Below, piece after piece: positions 24,099 through 37,600 of a DNA stretch of 64,000 nt. Source of the stretch: Mytilus californianus (lineage: Eukaryota; Mollusca; Bivalvia; Mytilida; Mytilidae); assembly GCF_021869535.1 (NCBI RefSeq), contig NW_026262701.1, positions 50,719,278-50,783,277 on the forward strand, read 5' to 3'. How positions within the stretch are numbered: position 1 is the stretch's first letter; every line of letters starts with the position of its first letter. The notes beneath the pieces were generated by a model that was given only the letters and a program-made list of their open reading frames with translations, searched no databases and was not told the origin of the DNA. The translations under genes and the position numbers were made by a program.

Positions 24099-25570
24099 TT
24101 ATAACTTCAGTATTTTGTGTTAACCTCAATACTTGTTAATTTTTATTCTTGGGTTAGTCTGCCCTATGATTTGCATCTATGGAATGCTTATTATGTGTTC
24201 TTATTCCATTTTATTTTCAACAAATTGTCTGTGTTCAAAGCCAACATGTGGCTATCTGAAACAATTACATGTACAAACCCCAAAAAATAACAAAAACCAT
24301 CCAGAAGAGAATAGGTAAAATCAGGAAATGTTTTTGGCTCACCTGGCCCCAAAGGTCATGTGAGCTACTTCCATCAATTTTCAATTTCTTCCAAAATTTA
24401 TCTTTTTAATAAAAATCTTCTCTGACACTGTTCAATGGACAGAAACTATGCAAAGTTTGTCTGCTTCATCTGTAGAACGTCAACTATGAAGTTTGTGACT
24501 TTCGTCTAAATTGATTAACCAACATAACCACTCTTGACTAAAAATTCGTAAGGGTTCCGCGGAACCCAGTGTCTCGCCTACTTTTTCTGTTAATCGCAGG
24601 CTCAATAAAAATATTCCACTTGATACTATCTTTTGATTATAAGAAGCTTCTGTCCAAGTTTGGTAAAAATCCAGGACAGTTTATGAATCTAATAAATGTT
24701 TAAAAACTTTAAACTGCAGACTGAATGTAATGTTAACTGGAAGAAAACAAAATTTCCTTCTAGATACTAGCATTTGATCATAAACAAGCTTCTGTCCAAG
24801 TTTGGTACAAATCCAAAATAGTATAAGAAAGTTATTAAAATTTTAAAAACTTTAACCACAGAGTGAATGTGTTGTTTCCTGGTAGAAAATCCAAGTCCAT
24901 TTAAAAGTAAAATGCAGAAAAAATGTATTTATTTTGTTACAAAATTTCCTTCTAGATACTAGCTTTTGATCATAAACAAGCTTCTGTCCAAGTTTGGTAC
25001 AAATCCAAAATAGTATAAAAAAGTTATTAAAATTTTAAAAACTTTAACCACAGAGTGAATGTGTTGTTTCCTGGCAGAAAATCTAAGTCCATTTAAAAAT
25101 AAAATAAGGAAAAAATGGATTTATTTTTTTACAAAATTTACTTCTGGATACTATCTTATGATCATAAACAAGCTTCTGTCCAAGTTTGGTACATACCCAG
25201 GATAGTTTAAGAAAGTTATTAGAATTTTAAAAACTTTAACCACAGAATGAATGTAATATTTCCCGGCAGAAAAATGTATGTTAAGGTAAAAATAAAATAA
25301 ATAAATAGCTTTATTATAAATATATTACAAATCACTTTAATATACAAAAAGAAAAGGCTATCAAATATCCAAGCCAAAACAAGATGTTCCATTACAAGCT
25401 AGTGTCAGAAGACTGGATTTTTTCTTATCCTATTCTTCCAATCTTTCAAGCATCTTTCTATGTTAAGCTGATATATAAACTGTCAAGACTTGGGTAGCAC
25501 ATCTTCACTGTTAGGAATGGACTTAGATCAGTAGATTCATACAAAAAGTTCCATATAAAATTGTGTGTTC
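24099..25570. other. Intergenic interval and 3' UTR of the PROSER3-like gene
   Basis: Between two convergent loci. It holds a CTCACCTGGCCCC fragment (24335), the 190-bp minisatellite element (24541-25280), and then the 3' UTR of the minus-strand gene. A reverse-strand AATAAA (TTTATT at 25310-25315) lies about 255 bp past that gene's stop and is a plausible polyadenylation signal. Confidence 0.5.
24541..25280 (+). repeat. GTCTCGCC minisatellite element, about 190-bp units
   Basis: After GGGTTCCGCGGAACCC (a perfect 8-bp-arm palindrome) and AGTGTCTCGCCTACT, the signature AAGCTTCTGTCCAAGTTTGG recurs at about 24643, 24787, 24979 and 25170. Later units are spaced about 191 bp, with only scattered changes between them. 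Confidence 0.75.
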
Positions 25571-25616
25571 TTAACATTCTTCTGGTTCTAATCTTGCTAG
25601 CATGTCATCTATATGT
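25571..25616 (-). CDS. PROSER3: PROSER3-like exon 13 (stop codon)
   Basis: After acceptor TTTTACAG it encodes RHIDDMLARLEPEEC and then TAA (25573-25571). It extends the helix begun in exon 12. Confidence 0.72.
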
Positions 25617-28600
25617 CTGTAAAAAAAGAAGACAACTAAATGTATACTCATTATTTGACAAATAAGTGATTTTTATATTATTGTCATGGAAAATAAACAT
25701 GTAGATATTCAGTACATAAAGATCTATATGAAAAAAAATATTCAAATTTTCATCATTATTTTGTGAAATTTGCTGTTTAACAGATTGAAATTATTTTCGA
25801 AAATCATATGAAATATTGGTCAGTTAAAAAACTGTATGCATAACTAAATGATTTAATTTTGTTCATTTATTTTCAAACTAAGTAATAAATTTGTGTAATG
25901 TCTTTCAATCTATTGGTTTGTTGTGTTTTTGGGTTTCTCAGCCTTGCAGTCTCATTGATGTACATTCCACATCCATTTTTTTCCAAATTTTCTAAATAAT
26001 GTGAAATTTCCCATTAAGAGTTTGTTTTACCTGAGTTGTTCCTCATACTGTGCCCTCTGTTGTCGTAACATGTGTAATAACTGGTCATCAGGGTATTCTC
26101 CATCTGACTCATAAGAATCATCTGAAATAGACATTGTTCAAACATCACATCAAATTTAGTTTTATTGGATTAATTTTAAATGAGAAAATTATGAGATAGA
26201 TATAAGAAGATGTTGCATGAGTGTCAATTAGACAACTCTCCATCCAAGTCACAATTTGTAAAAGTAAACCATTATAGGTCAAAGTACGGACTTCAAATTA
26301 TGAGATGTTTTTATTAATGCAAAATATGACAAAAATCAAACTGTTACAATAATATGACTTTCAGTTGATTTTTTACTAGTAGAAAATTAATACTTCAAAT
26401 ACACATATGAATAGGCATTGCATGGATTAATTTTGCGTAATTGTCAATTATTAACAATTTTAAATGCATTCATTAAGTTTGGGATTTACAGTCTCTTAAA
26501 AGTGTAAAATTTGCTGCAGTATACAACCCCCACCCAATCAAATATTATTAATATTCTGAATTCCCATGACTGAACAAAAATATAAATTTTCAAAGATGTA
26601 CATATTTTCAGCTGATTTATCCTTAAAATGTGAGTTTTTTTTTCTCTAACTACCACTACTGATATTAATGAAAGTTGATGAAACATCATAAACATTGAAA
26701 TATTCTAGAGTTGCATGAAACCAAGATATTCTTCATGATGGGGAAAAGAAAGGACATATACATTTTCTGAAGATTTATTTTGTGCCAGTTCTAACTATCA
26801 TTTCAAAATGTTTAATAATATAAAATATTTCTTAAACCCTTCAAGACGGGTCTTAGTTATAAAATTTGCATGCAACGCAGTCAACCCTAAAAATTATACT
26901 TGTATGTATACACAAATTATTTTGACCTTTTACCCTAAAAATAGTGCCTTAGCCTCCCCTTTCAAATTATAGCTGGACCCCAGATCAATTACCTGTGTTT
27001 TCTTTTTTCTGTTGTTGACTGTCTGCTGTAAATTTTGGGTGTCGAGGAGGAGAAGAAATCTCACTGTCAATACTGGATAACACAGTACTGGTTGATATAT
27101 TGAATAACCTGTCTTTAACAACCTGGAAACAATTTAATCTAATATCATGAATCTTGTAAATTTACTAAAATATGAATGTAATTGCATACAGTAGTTGTCT
27201 TATGTTTTTGTCCTTCGGGATATTGAGTTTTAGTAGACTTTGGAAAATTTAGAACTTAATATTTTGAAAAGACAAAGGTCTATTGTTGAACACTGTATGT
27301 TTTTATCATTTGGTTGCTGTCAATGAATGTATACCCTACATGTTGTTTTTTCCCCAATATATGTTCATGCATAAACATATTGAATTAAAGGAAAGTAATA
27401 TTCAAATTTGTTTTTAGTTACTATAAAGAAGCTTTAGAGCAAATATTCTTTACTTCTCTATTAAGTCCTTTGAACGTAGTTCTGTCAAATTATAGGTGTT
27501 AAATTCAAGATTTTGAAAACAATGCCTATGCATTTTAACTTAGTCTAGTGTTATCTCTAAATTCTGGGTAAAATTCAGGTCTTTGTACTTCCCTGGTTTT
27601 AGAGTTTCAAAGTTACTGTCATAATTTTCTCTCTTGAATTAATTTACTGACATGCTTTAGAATTCATCCATTCTGATGAAACTAAGATATAATACATCAT
27701 ATTCAGTTACTTCATTGTATGCACAAACAGCACTACTCCATAGTATTCTAAAATAAAAGAAGCATAATAAATTTGTTAATAGTTGAGTTAATCAAATATA
27801 ATATCATGATAAAGTGATAATTTACCTGTCCAATGGCGTTATCCACTACAGGCTTGGAGTGTGTTGGTTTCCCTGACTTTTTCAAAATTGGAATATTTCT
27901 GTCATCCTCTTTTGGAATACTTTTGTCATCGTCTGTAATTATTTTCCTTTTCACTTTTGACTCACTTTCCTTTTGAATTTGAATTCTGACATTCTGTTTA
28001 CCTTCCTTATCCACTAACTTATTACTTTTATCAGTTTCAAAAGAATCATAATCTTCATCAGTCACATGTTTCTTACTCTGTTCATCATCACATGACCTAC
28101 TTGCCCTACTTTCACTTTCTACTTTCTCTTCTATATCGGGTCTTTCAGCTTGTAAAAACTTATATCTATCACTATCTATTTCTTTATCTTTTTCTGAGAC
28201 TTTACTGTCAGTTTTTGTAAATTTTGAATTACTTCCTGCTGAATTTGCTTCATGGTCTCTCCTAAAATCATTCGGTGATCGTTGGTGAGTTGTATGACCT
28301 TGATGAGAACATGGCAACAAGTCACATGTTAAATGAAAATGAGGTTCTATTTCATCAGCACCTTTATGGGGAAGCATTGGACTAGCAATAGGAAATGGTT
28401 TCTCTGGATCGGCTGGCATATCATGGGAATGCTAAAATAATCCAAAAATATTTTATATAAAATACTTTCATAAATAATCTAATAAGTAATAAACTTCTCT
28501 AAGCCATTTTAAGTCTCTTTCTTTGTATAAAACTGAGAGAAAAAATAATGTCGTTTAAAAAATTCATCCATATTTATTCATTTGAACATAATGATTGAAC

Positions 28601-31600
28601 AAAATTTAGAAACATATCAATGATCATCATAATTTTTTTAAATTTTCAATTAATTTATTTTATGACATGTGAGATCAAGTACCTGTATTTGACCTTTGGC
28701 TTGTGGAGCAGGAGTAAACTGGACAGTTCCAGATGAAAAATGTGAATCACTTGTGTATCTTACATTAGAATTTTTATATTCATCAGTTGGCAGACTTGTT
28801 TGTCCACCTCTCCCAGATAATCTTTGCTTGAATTCATCTAGCTTCTGATCGATCTCTTTCTGATATATAAAATTATTATGTCAGTTAAAATACAGTAAAA
28901 TAATTTTATTCTATTAATATTTGTAAAAAGGAATAATAATTTAGATTATTACACATGAATTCTCAGCAATCTGGTCTTGACATACCATTGGTTATCAATA
29001 TACAAAATTTAAAGTGGATAGTGTGTTTATCAACAAGAGCCTCCAAAAACCCTTGAAAATTATTTCAGGAGTGAAATTGACAGCTGTGGGCTTTGTTAAG
29101 ATTTTTTGTTGTGTGATTAAATGATTTTAAACACACAAGGTGTTTTAAGGTGGTACCAAACACCTTGACTAAAATTAATTTGGCTTGTTTAAATTTTCAT
29201 AAAATTTTGACAAAATATTTACTTTGACCCTTTGACAAAAATATAAAAATTTCAAAAAACTTGAACCACACACTTTATCGGAAAAATTTCATTGGATATA
29301 TAGCAGTTTGACAAACACTAAGTTTGATCATTGAGAAGCTTAATATTTCCTTAACAATAGAACGTGAATAAAACATTCAGCTGAATTTTACAGAGTTATC
29401 TCCCAGCAGTGTTATGTACCACCTTAAATTTCAACAAGAGTGCACATGCTGAAATGTCTCGCCTACTATACTGACCATTGATTTTATTGATTGATTGATT
29501 GTTGGTTGCTTAACGTCCAGTGGCAAATATTTCGTGCATATTCAGGACGACCATTGATTTTATGTTGATAGTCCTGCATATAAAGTTTTACTACAAGTAT
29601 CACAATAATATTTATGATCCAAGAAAATGAGATCAATGTCAGATAAACCAAGCCAGAAATACATGTACACTTTTAATACAATCATTCCATACACAGAATA
29701 TAGATGACGTATTGCTTATAGTATAAAAGAAACAGACCAAACCATGGAAATTCTATATTGACTAATGAACCATGAAAATGAAGTCAATGTCAGATGAACC
29801 CCACCAGACAGAAATGTACACATTAAAATCATTCCATGCATCAAATATAGTTGACCTATTGCTTATAGTATCTAAGAAACGAAGTTAACCAGGAAAACTG
29901 AACATTGACCAAAGAACCATGAAAATGAGGTGAAGGTCAGATGATACCTGCCAGACAGACATATACACCTTACAATCATTCCATACACCAAATTTAGTTG
30001 ACCTATTGCTTAAATTTAAGAAAAACAGACCAAAACACAAAAACTTACATTGAGCAATGAACCGTGAAAATGAGGTCAAGGTCAAATAAAACCTGACAGA
30101 CTGACATGTACATCGTAAAATATTTCCATACACCAAATATAGTTGACCTACTGCATACAGTATTAGAAAAACAGACCAAAACACAAACACTTAACATTGA
30201 GCAATGACCGTGAAAATGAGGTCAAGGTAAAAAAAAAAACTGCCAGACTGAAAGTATATCGTAAAATATTTCCATACACCAAATATAGTTAATCTATTGC
30301 ATACAGTATAAGAAAAACAGACCAAAACACAAAACTAAACTATAACCATTGAACCATGAAAATGACGTCAAGGTCAGATGACACCTGCCAGTTGGACATG
30401 TACACCTTACAATCATTACATACACCAAATATAGTAGACCTATTGCTTATAGTATCTGAGATATGGACTTGACCACGAAAACCTAACCTAGTTCACTGAT
30501 CCATGAAATGAGGTCGAGGTCAAGTGAAAACTGTCTGACAGGCATGAGGACCTTGCAAGGTACGCATTTACCAAATATGGTTATCCTATTACTCATTATA
30601 AGAGAAAAATTAATATTACAAAAAATCTGAACTTTTTTTTCAAGTAGTCACTGAACCATGAAAACAACGTCAAGGACAAAGGACATATGACAGACGGAAA
30701 CTTCATATCATAAGGCATCTATATACAAAGTATGAAGCATCCAGGTCTTCTACCTTCTTAAATATTTAACTTTTAAGAAGTTAGTTAACGCCGCCAACCT
30801 GCCGCCGGATTACTATCTTTATGTCGAGCTTTTCTGCGACAAAAGTCGCAGGCTCGACAAAAACCGACCTGTAGTGTTATTTGATTTCACTTTGAAATGA
30901 GGCAATTGTCTATATGTGTTTTATGTGTCTCATGAATCTAATACTGTACTTTTCTATGAAAAACAGACGAAATGATATTTCAACCAAAATAAAAAAGCTA
31001 ATAAAAGCACTATGCTTACTGACTAACTCACTAACATGATGTTTTAATCAGATGTGGGTTAATTAACTGAACATCACTAACAAAAGAACAAAACTTAGTA
31101 ATCACATAAGTGTGCTATTTTTGGGGAGGACCTTATTTTAAGAACAACCAACAGTTTACAAATTAAAAATGTCTAAAGTGAATGCTGGTATACAACATTA
31201 ACCCTTCCTTATTTCATTCTCTTCTTACCTGTCCAGGTGATTTATCGTTATAACCAAATTTGACAGCAGGAGTTTTTGAAGCATTATCTCTGGCCTGTTC
31301 CACCTTCCTCTTCAGTCTCCATTGATAGAGAACATCCTCCTCAGGTCCACTAGGTTGTCTCCCTTGTGGCTTAGGAATTTGATAAGATGGCTTCTCTTGT
31401 TTATCTTTAAACAAAAGTAACATATAAGTTATTGCACTTGTCTAATGTGGAAAGGCAATATGTTTTAACTAGGGATGTCAACGAGTACTCAAGTACTCGA
31501 GTATCGCTCGGTAGTACCGAGTATCGATTACCAAAATGATACTCAACTAATCGGTTTCCTGTTAGAATGTAGTTACTTTCTTAAATTTAAACAAAAAATA

Positions 31601-34600
31601 TTTTTATTGAGAGTGCCCCCAGGGAAATCATATATTAATCAAAATTAATAAAAATTAAAATAAGATTTGAATGTTTGCTTTTGACTGTCATTTAGAATTC
31701 CTTCAAACAGAGGTACATGTAGGATATATGAGCAAGAGCATTTTTCCAAAGCTTACACTTTAAGCTAATCTTAGTCACTCCCCCACCTTTGTACCGTCAT
31801 AGCATATATTTTCATCAGCAGGACTGTAAGTTACATAACAAATTTGAGAAATCGCTATGTCCCAGAAAAAGTTTACAGGATAATATTTTTAGATAAGAAC
31901 AAATTTGTTACACCCTGTGTCGACCCTCAGAAAATGATTAATTGCATCAGTAAGTTCTAATCATCACTCCTTTGTTGATCATTAAATGTGTTTTTTTACG
32001 GTTCCCAAATATTGTTGTTTCAGTAATAATTTTTGTATAGATTTTAATTCATTACTTGATTAGATTATTACCAGTTTACATAATTAGTAAATGTATGTAG
32101 TAAATACAAATGAGCTATTAATTATGGTATAAAATTCCTTGGACTATTATCTAGTCCTAGGTAACAATGTTGAGGGTTTTACGATCCCAAGACAACGACC
32201 CACAAGACACATATAATGGGTATAATTTTGTGTTTCCATTTTGTAAATATTTTACCGAGCAAGTACTCGAATATCGCTCGGTAAATCCAACAAGTAATCG
32301 AGTAGTAAATCTTCACAGAGTTGACATCCCTAGTTTTAACAGAGTAACTGATGAAAGTAACATAATAATCTCTTAATAAATGGACTGGAATATCAACATT
32401 TCAACAGACACATGGAAAAGAAAGATTATAGTTAGGATGGATGTACAAATGACAATAATAAAAAAAAATCAAAGAGCTGAAAGCTCTGAGGAAAAATGAC
32501 GCCACTGTCTCTAATATTGTGATATTTTTTATGCAAGTCTTGATTTTCACATACCGTAATAAGTTTAACATTGCAACATGTCTCGTAAGCATATAATTGA
32601 TATTCGTATATGTGTCTGTTTTTTCAGTACAAATGAATAGGTCAAGACTACCTGAATGATCTACAGTATCCAATTACTACTGGCTGTTTTTTTTGTATAA
32701 ATAAATAGGTCAAGACTACCGGAATGATTTACAATATCCAATGACTACTGGTTGTTCTTTTGTACTAATAAAAAGGTCAAGACTATTTGAATGATCTACA
32801 ATATCCAATGACTAATGGCTGTTCTTTTGTACATATAAATAAAGACTACCTGAATGATCTAAAGTATTCTAAGTAATGTGATTTTTTTGTTGCAATTACA
32901 TTTTTCTAAATCAAGAATATAGACTACTAGTATCCTTTTCAAACCAAATGATTATGAAGAGCCTGTTGTTAGCAAGCTCTTATACCCCACATACTCATTA
33001 AATAAGTTACTAGTGACCTAGTTATTTCTGTTACTTGAAGCAAATTATATTTCTGTATATTTAGACAATAGTATAATATTGTTTTACTAGTTTTATTTCA
33101 CCTTGAAGATTAGACAAATAGGGATTCATTCTTTAACCATATATCATAGTCAGTTAGTTTTTGATTTTGCACTACCACACCACCTTTCATGTCTTTCAGG
33201 TCAAATGTCTGTCTCCATTTAAGTTAATGACATTGAACAATCATGGTATTAAACACAATTTCAATAGTGATAATGCTGTTCTCGTGGGTCACCATATATT
33301 CAACTTGGGTAGCATTCCAGTTATTGAAATTTGTGTCAGATTAGAACAATGATCTAGATCTTTAGGAATGGATCTTATAATGCCCATTGTTATATTATAG
33401 TTCGTGTCTGTGTGAGTTACATTTTAATGTTGTGTTTTTGTTGTGTCGTTGTTCTCCTCTTATATTTGATGCGTTTCCCTCAGATTTTGTCTGTAACCCG
33501 GATTTGTTTTAAGCTCTATCGATTTATGAGTTTCGAACAGCGGTATACTACTGTTGCCTTTATTTAATATGGAGCCATAGTATGGGACCCCTACACGGTA
33601 ACAAAAAAAAACAAGCTTGAAGGGATACAATGTCAAGCGGCAAAATCTATCACCAGAGATTACAAGTCAAAAGAGGATGGACGAGATACGTCTCTAAAAT
33701 GCTTGCTGAACTGGAACTACAGCAAGATCTCCAGACAAGACGAACAAAGCGTTGAAGCCAGAAGTTAATATTTATGTAAAAAGTAGTTGAGGGGCTGCTT
33801 CCCGCTATTGAACCATACTGTCATTCTATAATATCATTGCGTAAGTATTTCTGTATTTGCCTTGTTATAGGTCCATGTCTTGGGTGTATTGGTCTGAGGC
33901 GAAGCGGAAGGCCAATACTACTGGCCGAGGACCAATAATAAGGCCAATACAGAAATACACGTAATAGTATCTTTATTAATTAACTACAGTGTTACAATAT
34001 TTTTTTTATTTCATTTCACAAGAGATAAACATTTTTACCTTGAAGTGGAACTATCCAAATCTCAATTTCCTTTTATAAGATGCAATATGTAATGATTCGG
34101 TGCCGTGTGACTGCTGGCCGAGAACCAATAATAAGGCCAATACAGAAATACACGTAATAGAAATCGCGTAATAGTATCTTTATTAATTAACTACAGTGTT
34201 ACAATATTTTTTTTATTTCATTTCACAAGAGATAAACATTTTTACCTTGAAGTGGAACTATCCAAATCTCAGTTTCTTTTTACAAGATGCAATATCTAAT
34301 GATTCGGTGCCGTTTGAAGTATCTTCAGCCTTTTCTCATCTGATGAATTTTTCTACCCTTTCCAGTCACTATAAAGTGTTACAACTTTAATTTAGACACA
34401 ACACATAAATAGCAATTGGAAAGGTACTGCCATTGCATGTGTAATGCAAATATATTTAAAAAAAATTTAGAACTATTTTGTCTAGCGATTGCTGATAATT
34501 GGAAGGGAAAAAGTCCAACACCATAACAAAACGGATCTATTTATCATGTATACATACCGATTGTTTACGACTGTAAGACATGTGCATAAAAGTGAAAGCT

Positions 34601-37600
34601 CGAATAAATATGCAAAATATAACAAAGGGATAGCTCCAAATACCATTTTATAACAAAAAACATATGGACAGGTCAAGATATCTTTTTGGTAAATAAAATA
34701 AAGTATGTAAACTGGTTCCCGTCCGACTACAACACTTTGTTCGAGTGTAGCGTGATACAAGCAGATTCCAGTTAGTATGTAAAATAGTAAATATGAAACC
34801 GAGTGCGGTAGGCGGAGGCAATAATCGACTTCCGTAAGTTCTGGTCAATGGTATCGGAAACATGCCGCTGATAGCGTCATTTTCCAAAAAATCTAGGAAT
34901 CAAAGACTATATCTAAAGAACAGTGCTATTTTTTGCTGTTAATCATCTTGAGAGTTGCTGGAAGGTCTTATGAAGAAGTGGACAGTTTCATATCTTACAG
35001 GACATTCAAGATATTCAAGACAACCATAATGCTGTGTTTACTTTTTGACAAGTACTATTCAGAACTTTATGACATGAATAAATACACACCATATCATTTC
35101 TTTTCCATTCCCTTGTGTTGATTGTAGTAAGACTGTAGTGACATATTATCATAGCAGCATAGGCCAAAGTAATTAATATTTGTTTGTGGGGTACTTATTT
35201 TCCTGGATTTTGAGGTCAGAGTTGAACCCAGAATTTTAGTGTTTAGGATTCAACTAAATACAAATTTCTAACAGATTTGTATGAAGAATTTGTTAAAACC
35301 ACAAAATCAAGTATGTAGGAAAAAACATACTTCCCTAAATCGGCAAAAATCTTTGTGCAGTTTTCAACAAAACCTTCAAATAGTTTAATATAATGTGTAT
35401 TTACTTTTATTTGTGGGGATCAATTTCTACTGGTTTCATACTTAATGTTGATAAACTGGGTTCCCTGTGTAGCCAAAAATGAGTCTAGTAAATCCATGAA
35501 TTAAAACACCTATGTGGTTGAGGTTGGTGGTGGAAGAAAATATTTAGAATTTGATATAGAAATTTAATCAGTTACAATAAATCTTACCCCATTTTCTTGC
35601 AAAAGAGGGTCTATATGGTTGCTCTTCTACACTAGATATAGTAGTGCTGAAGGACTGAGAACTACCAAGTCCATCTGTACTAACAATAGGATCTGAAGAA
35701 GCTACACTGCTGGCACTGAAATTCATTAAAAAATACAACTGGCTACTTTTAACAGTATTTCAAAAGTATCCTAATTTTATAAGTTTGCCTCTTCATTTTA
35801 GACTGCTATCAGTACCAAAAAAATGAAAATTTTATGTTTTTTTTTAATACATGTACATGTCTACTTAGCTCCAGATAAGAATTCACAAATTGGGGGTTTT
35901 ACCCACCATTTTTTTACTTAATTGGGTGATAAAGTTTTTTAATTGCATTATCAATTCCAATTCACCCCTCAAGCAAATATCAAATTGGGTTTTTCACCAC
36001 CAAGCTCCTTAATGTATTGGGTTTTTTCATCAACACAATATTGAATATTTAGGCATGTTATAATCACATTATATCAACCCCAGATGAGTTTCCATCTTAA
36101 ATGTGTTTCTTTCTTTGTAATTGTGCTTAGCTGTTTTATTTGGTTTATTCACTGAATAGCAATTGTACGTTTAATTTGTGTCCCGTTTTAAACGTTCTGT
36201 CAGTTTTGTATTTTCTCAAAACTTATGTAAACTGCAGCTGGTGTCACTAGTTGGACAGTAACTAATTGCCTTTCTAGATCCCATATGATCACCCTACAGT
36301 TTATAGTTGGGGTAGGTGTGGCTTATATTGTTATGTAATATATGTGAAATTTAGGTGCTGTAAGAAAGTTTTGCCAGTCCTTTCACCTATTTGCCAGATC
36401 TACTTTTTAATAAAAATAAAAAGTAGTTCCCAGATTTAAGATTAACCCCAAAACCTGGAGATTTATAGGGTGGTTTAATGATGGAGACCACATTCAACTT
36501 AAATTTACAAATAATTCTGCAACATCAAGTAAATAAATGACAATGTTATACTGCACTTGCCAATAAGACAACTATCTTAAGCATCCAGAACAATTAGACC
36601 AAAACAAAGAAAGTGTCAAGCTGCATAATTTGACGTAAAAAACGGATATGTGTATTCATTCATCAACTAAAATGAAAAAAAAAATAATATATAAACTGTT
36701 TTTGTTTAATTCAATTTACATAAATCTGGGTTAAGTTGTCCCTTATCAGAACTTTTGGTTTCCGATGCTTTCCAACTTCATATCATGTCATAATTGATTT
36801 GGCCTTTCACTTTTTCCAACTGATTTCGTTTTTGACGAAACCCCGTGTTTATCGTTCTATAGCAATGTTCTCGTACCTTCAAACACGCCCGTGCGTTCAA
36901 TGGACGCTTCCTAAAATCACTATCTGAGTCTTGTTATCATCATAACTTTCCCTCAGCTATCAAAAAGAAGCCGAAAACATGCTTCCATTCAATATTTTTA
37001 TCGGACATTTACTTTCGTTTTAATTCATTGTATGTTATGATAAATCCCGGGCAATTCGAAAAAATATGACAGCATGTCACACGCTTATCGGATAAACGCC
37101 GAGAAGATCGAAATGTTTTCATAAACACGTGTACCTTTTGAGCAACGGAAATTCCAACACGGACACATTACAGCTACTTGATGCAGGGCTCTATTTTAAG
37201 AACGAAAGGACATTTCCAATTATAAATTATAAAAATAGATTTACGCGACGACTGTAATCAGACAAGGGTAAATAACGCAAACGATAGCGAATAAAAGCGT
37301 TAAGAACTCATGGTTTTGGCATATAATTGGGTTTTCCTTTGAATTAATTGGGTTATTGAACCCTGCAATGGGCAATTGCATTGGGTTTTTAATTATTTGT
37401 ATTGCGTGATCACGCAAATACGCAGCTTATCTGGAGCTCTGGATTATAATTATAGTACATTTTATAATTAAAACTATCATGTTTGACTTAATGAAATGAT
37501 AGTATGATGAAATATTTTCAACTGTTGCCAACAAAGAAACGAAAATAATAATGAGGTACATTTTTTTTTGTCAAATATAATTATTTCTTAACAAGCTTAA

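Noticed and set aside
29885-30190. 101-codon reverse-strand frame
   Set aside because: It lies wholly within the 147-bp repeat array and repeats itself (two LSNRSTKF/YAVGQLYL-like blocks). It is not a gene.
34700-34960. CpG-containing patch with a short frame starting ATGCCGCTGATAGCG
   Set aside because: The frame ends after 26 codons and no downstream exon joins it convincingly. It could be a cryptic promoter or repeat, but I cannot support a gene.
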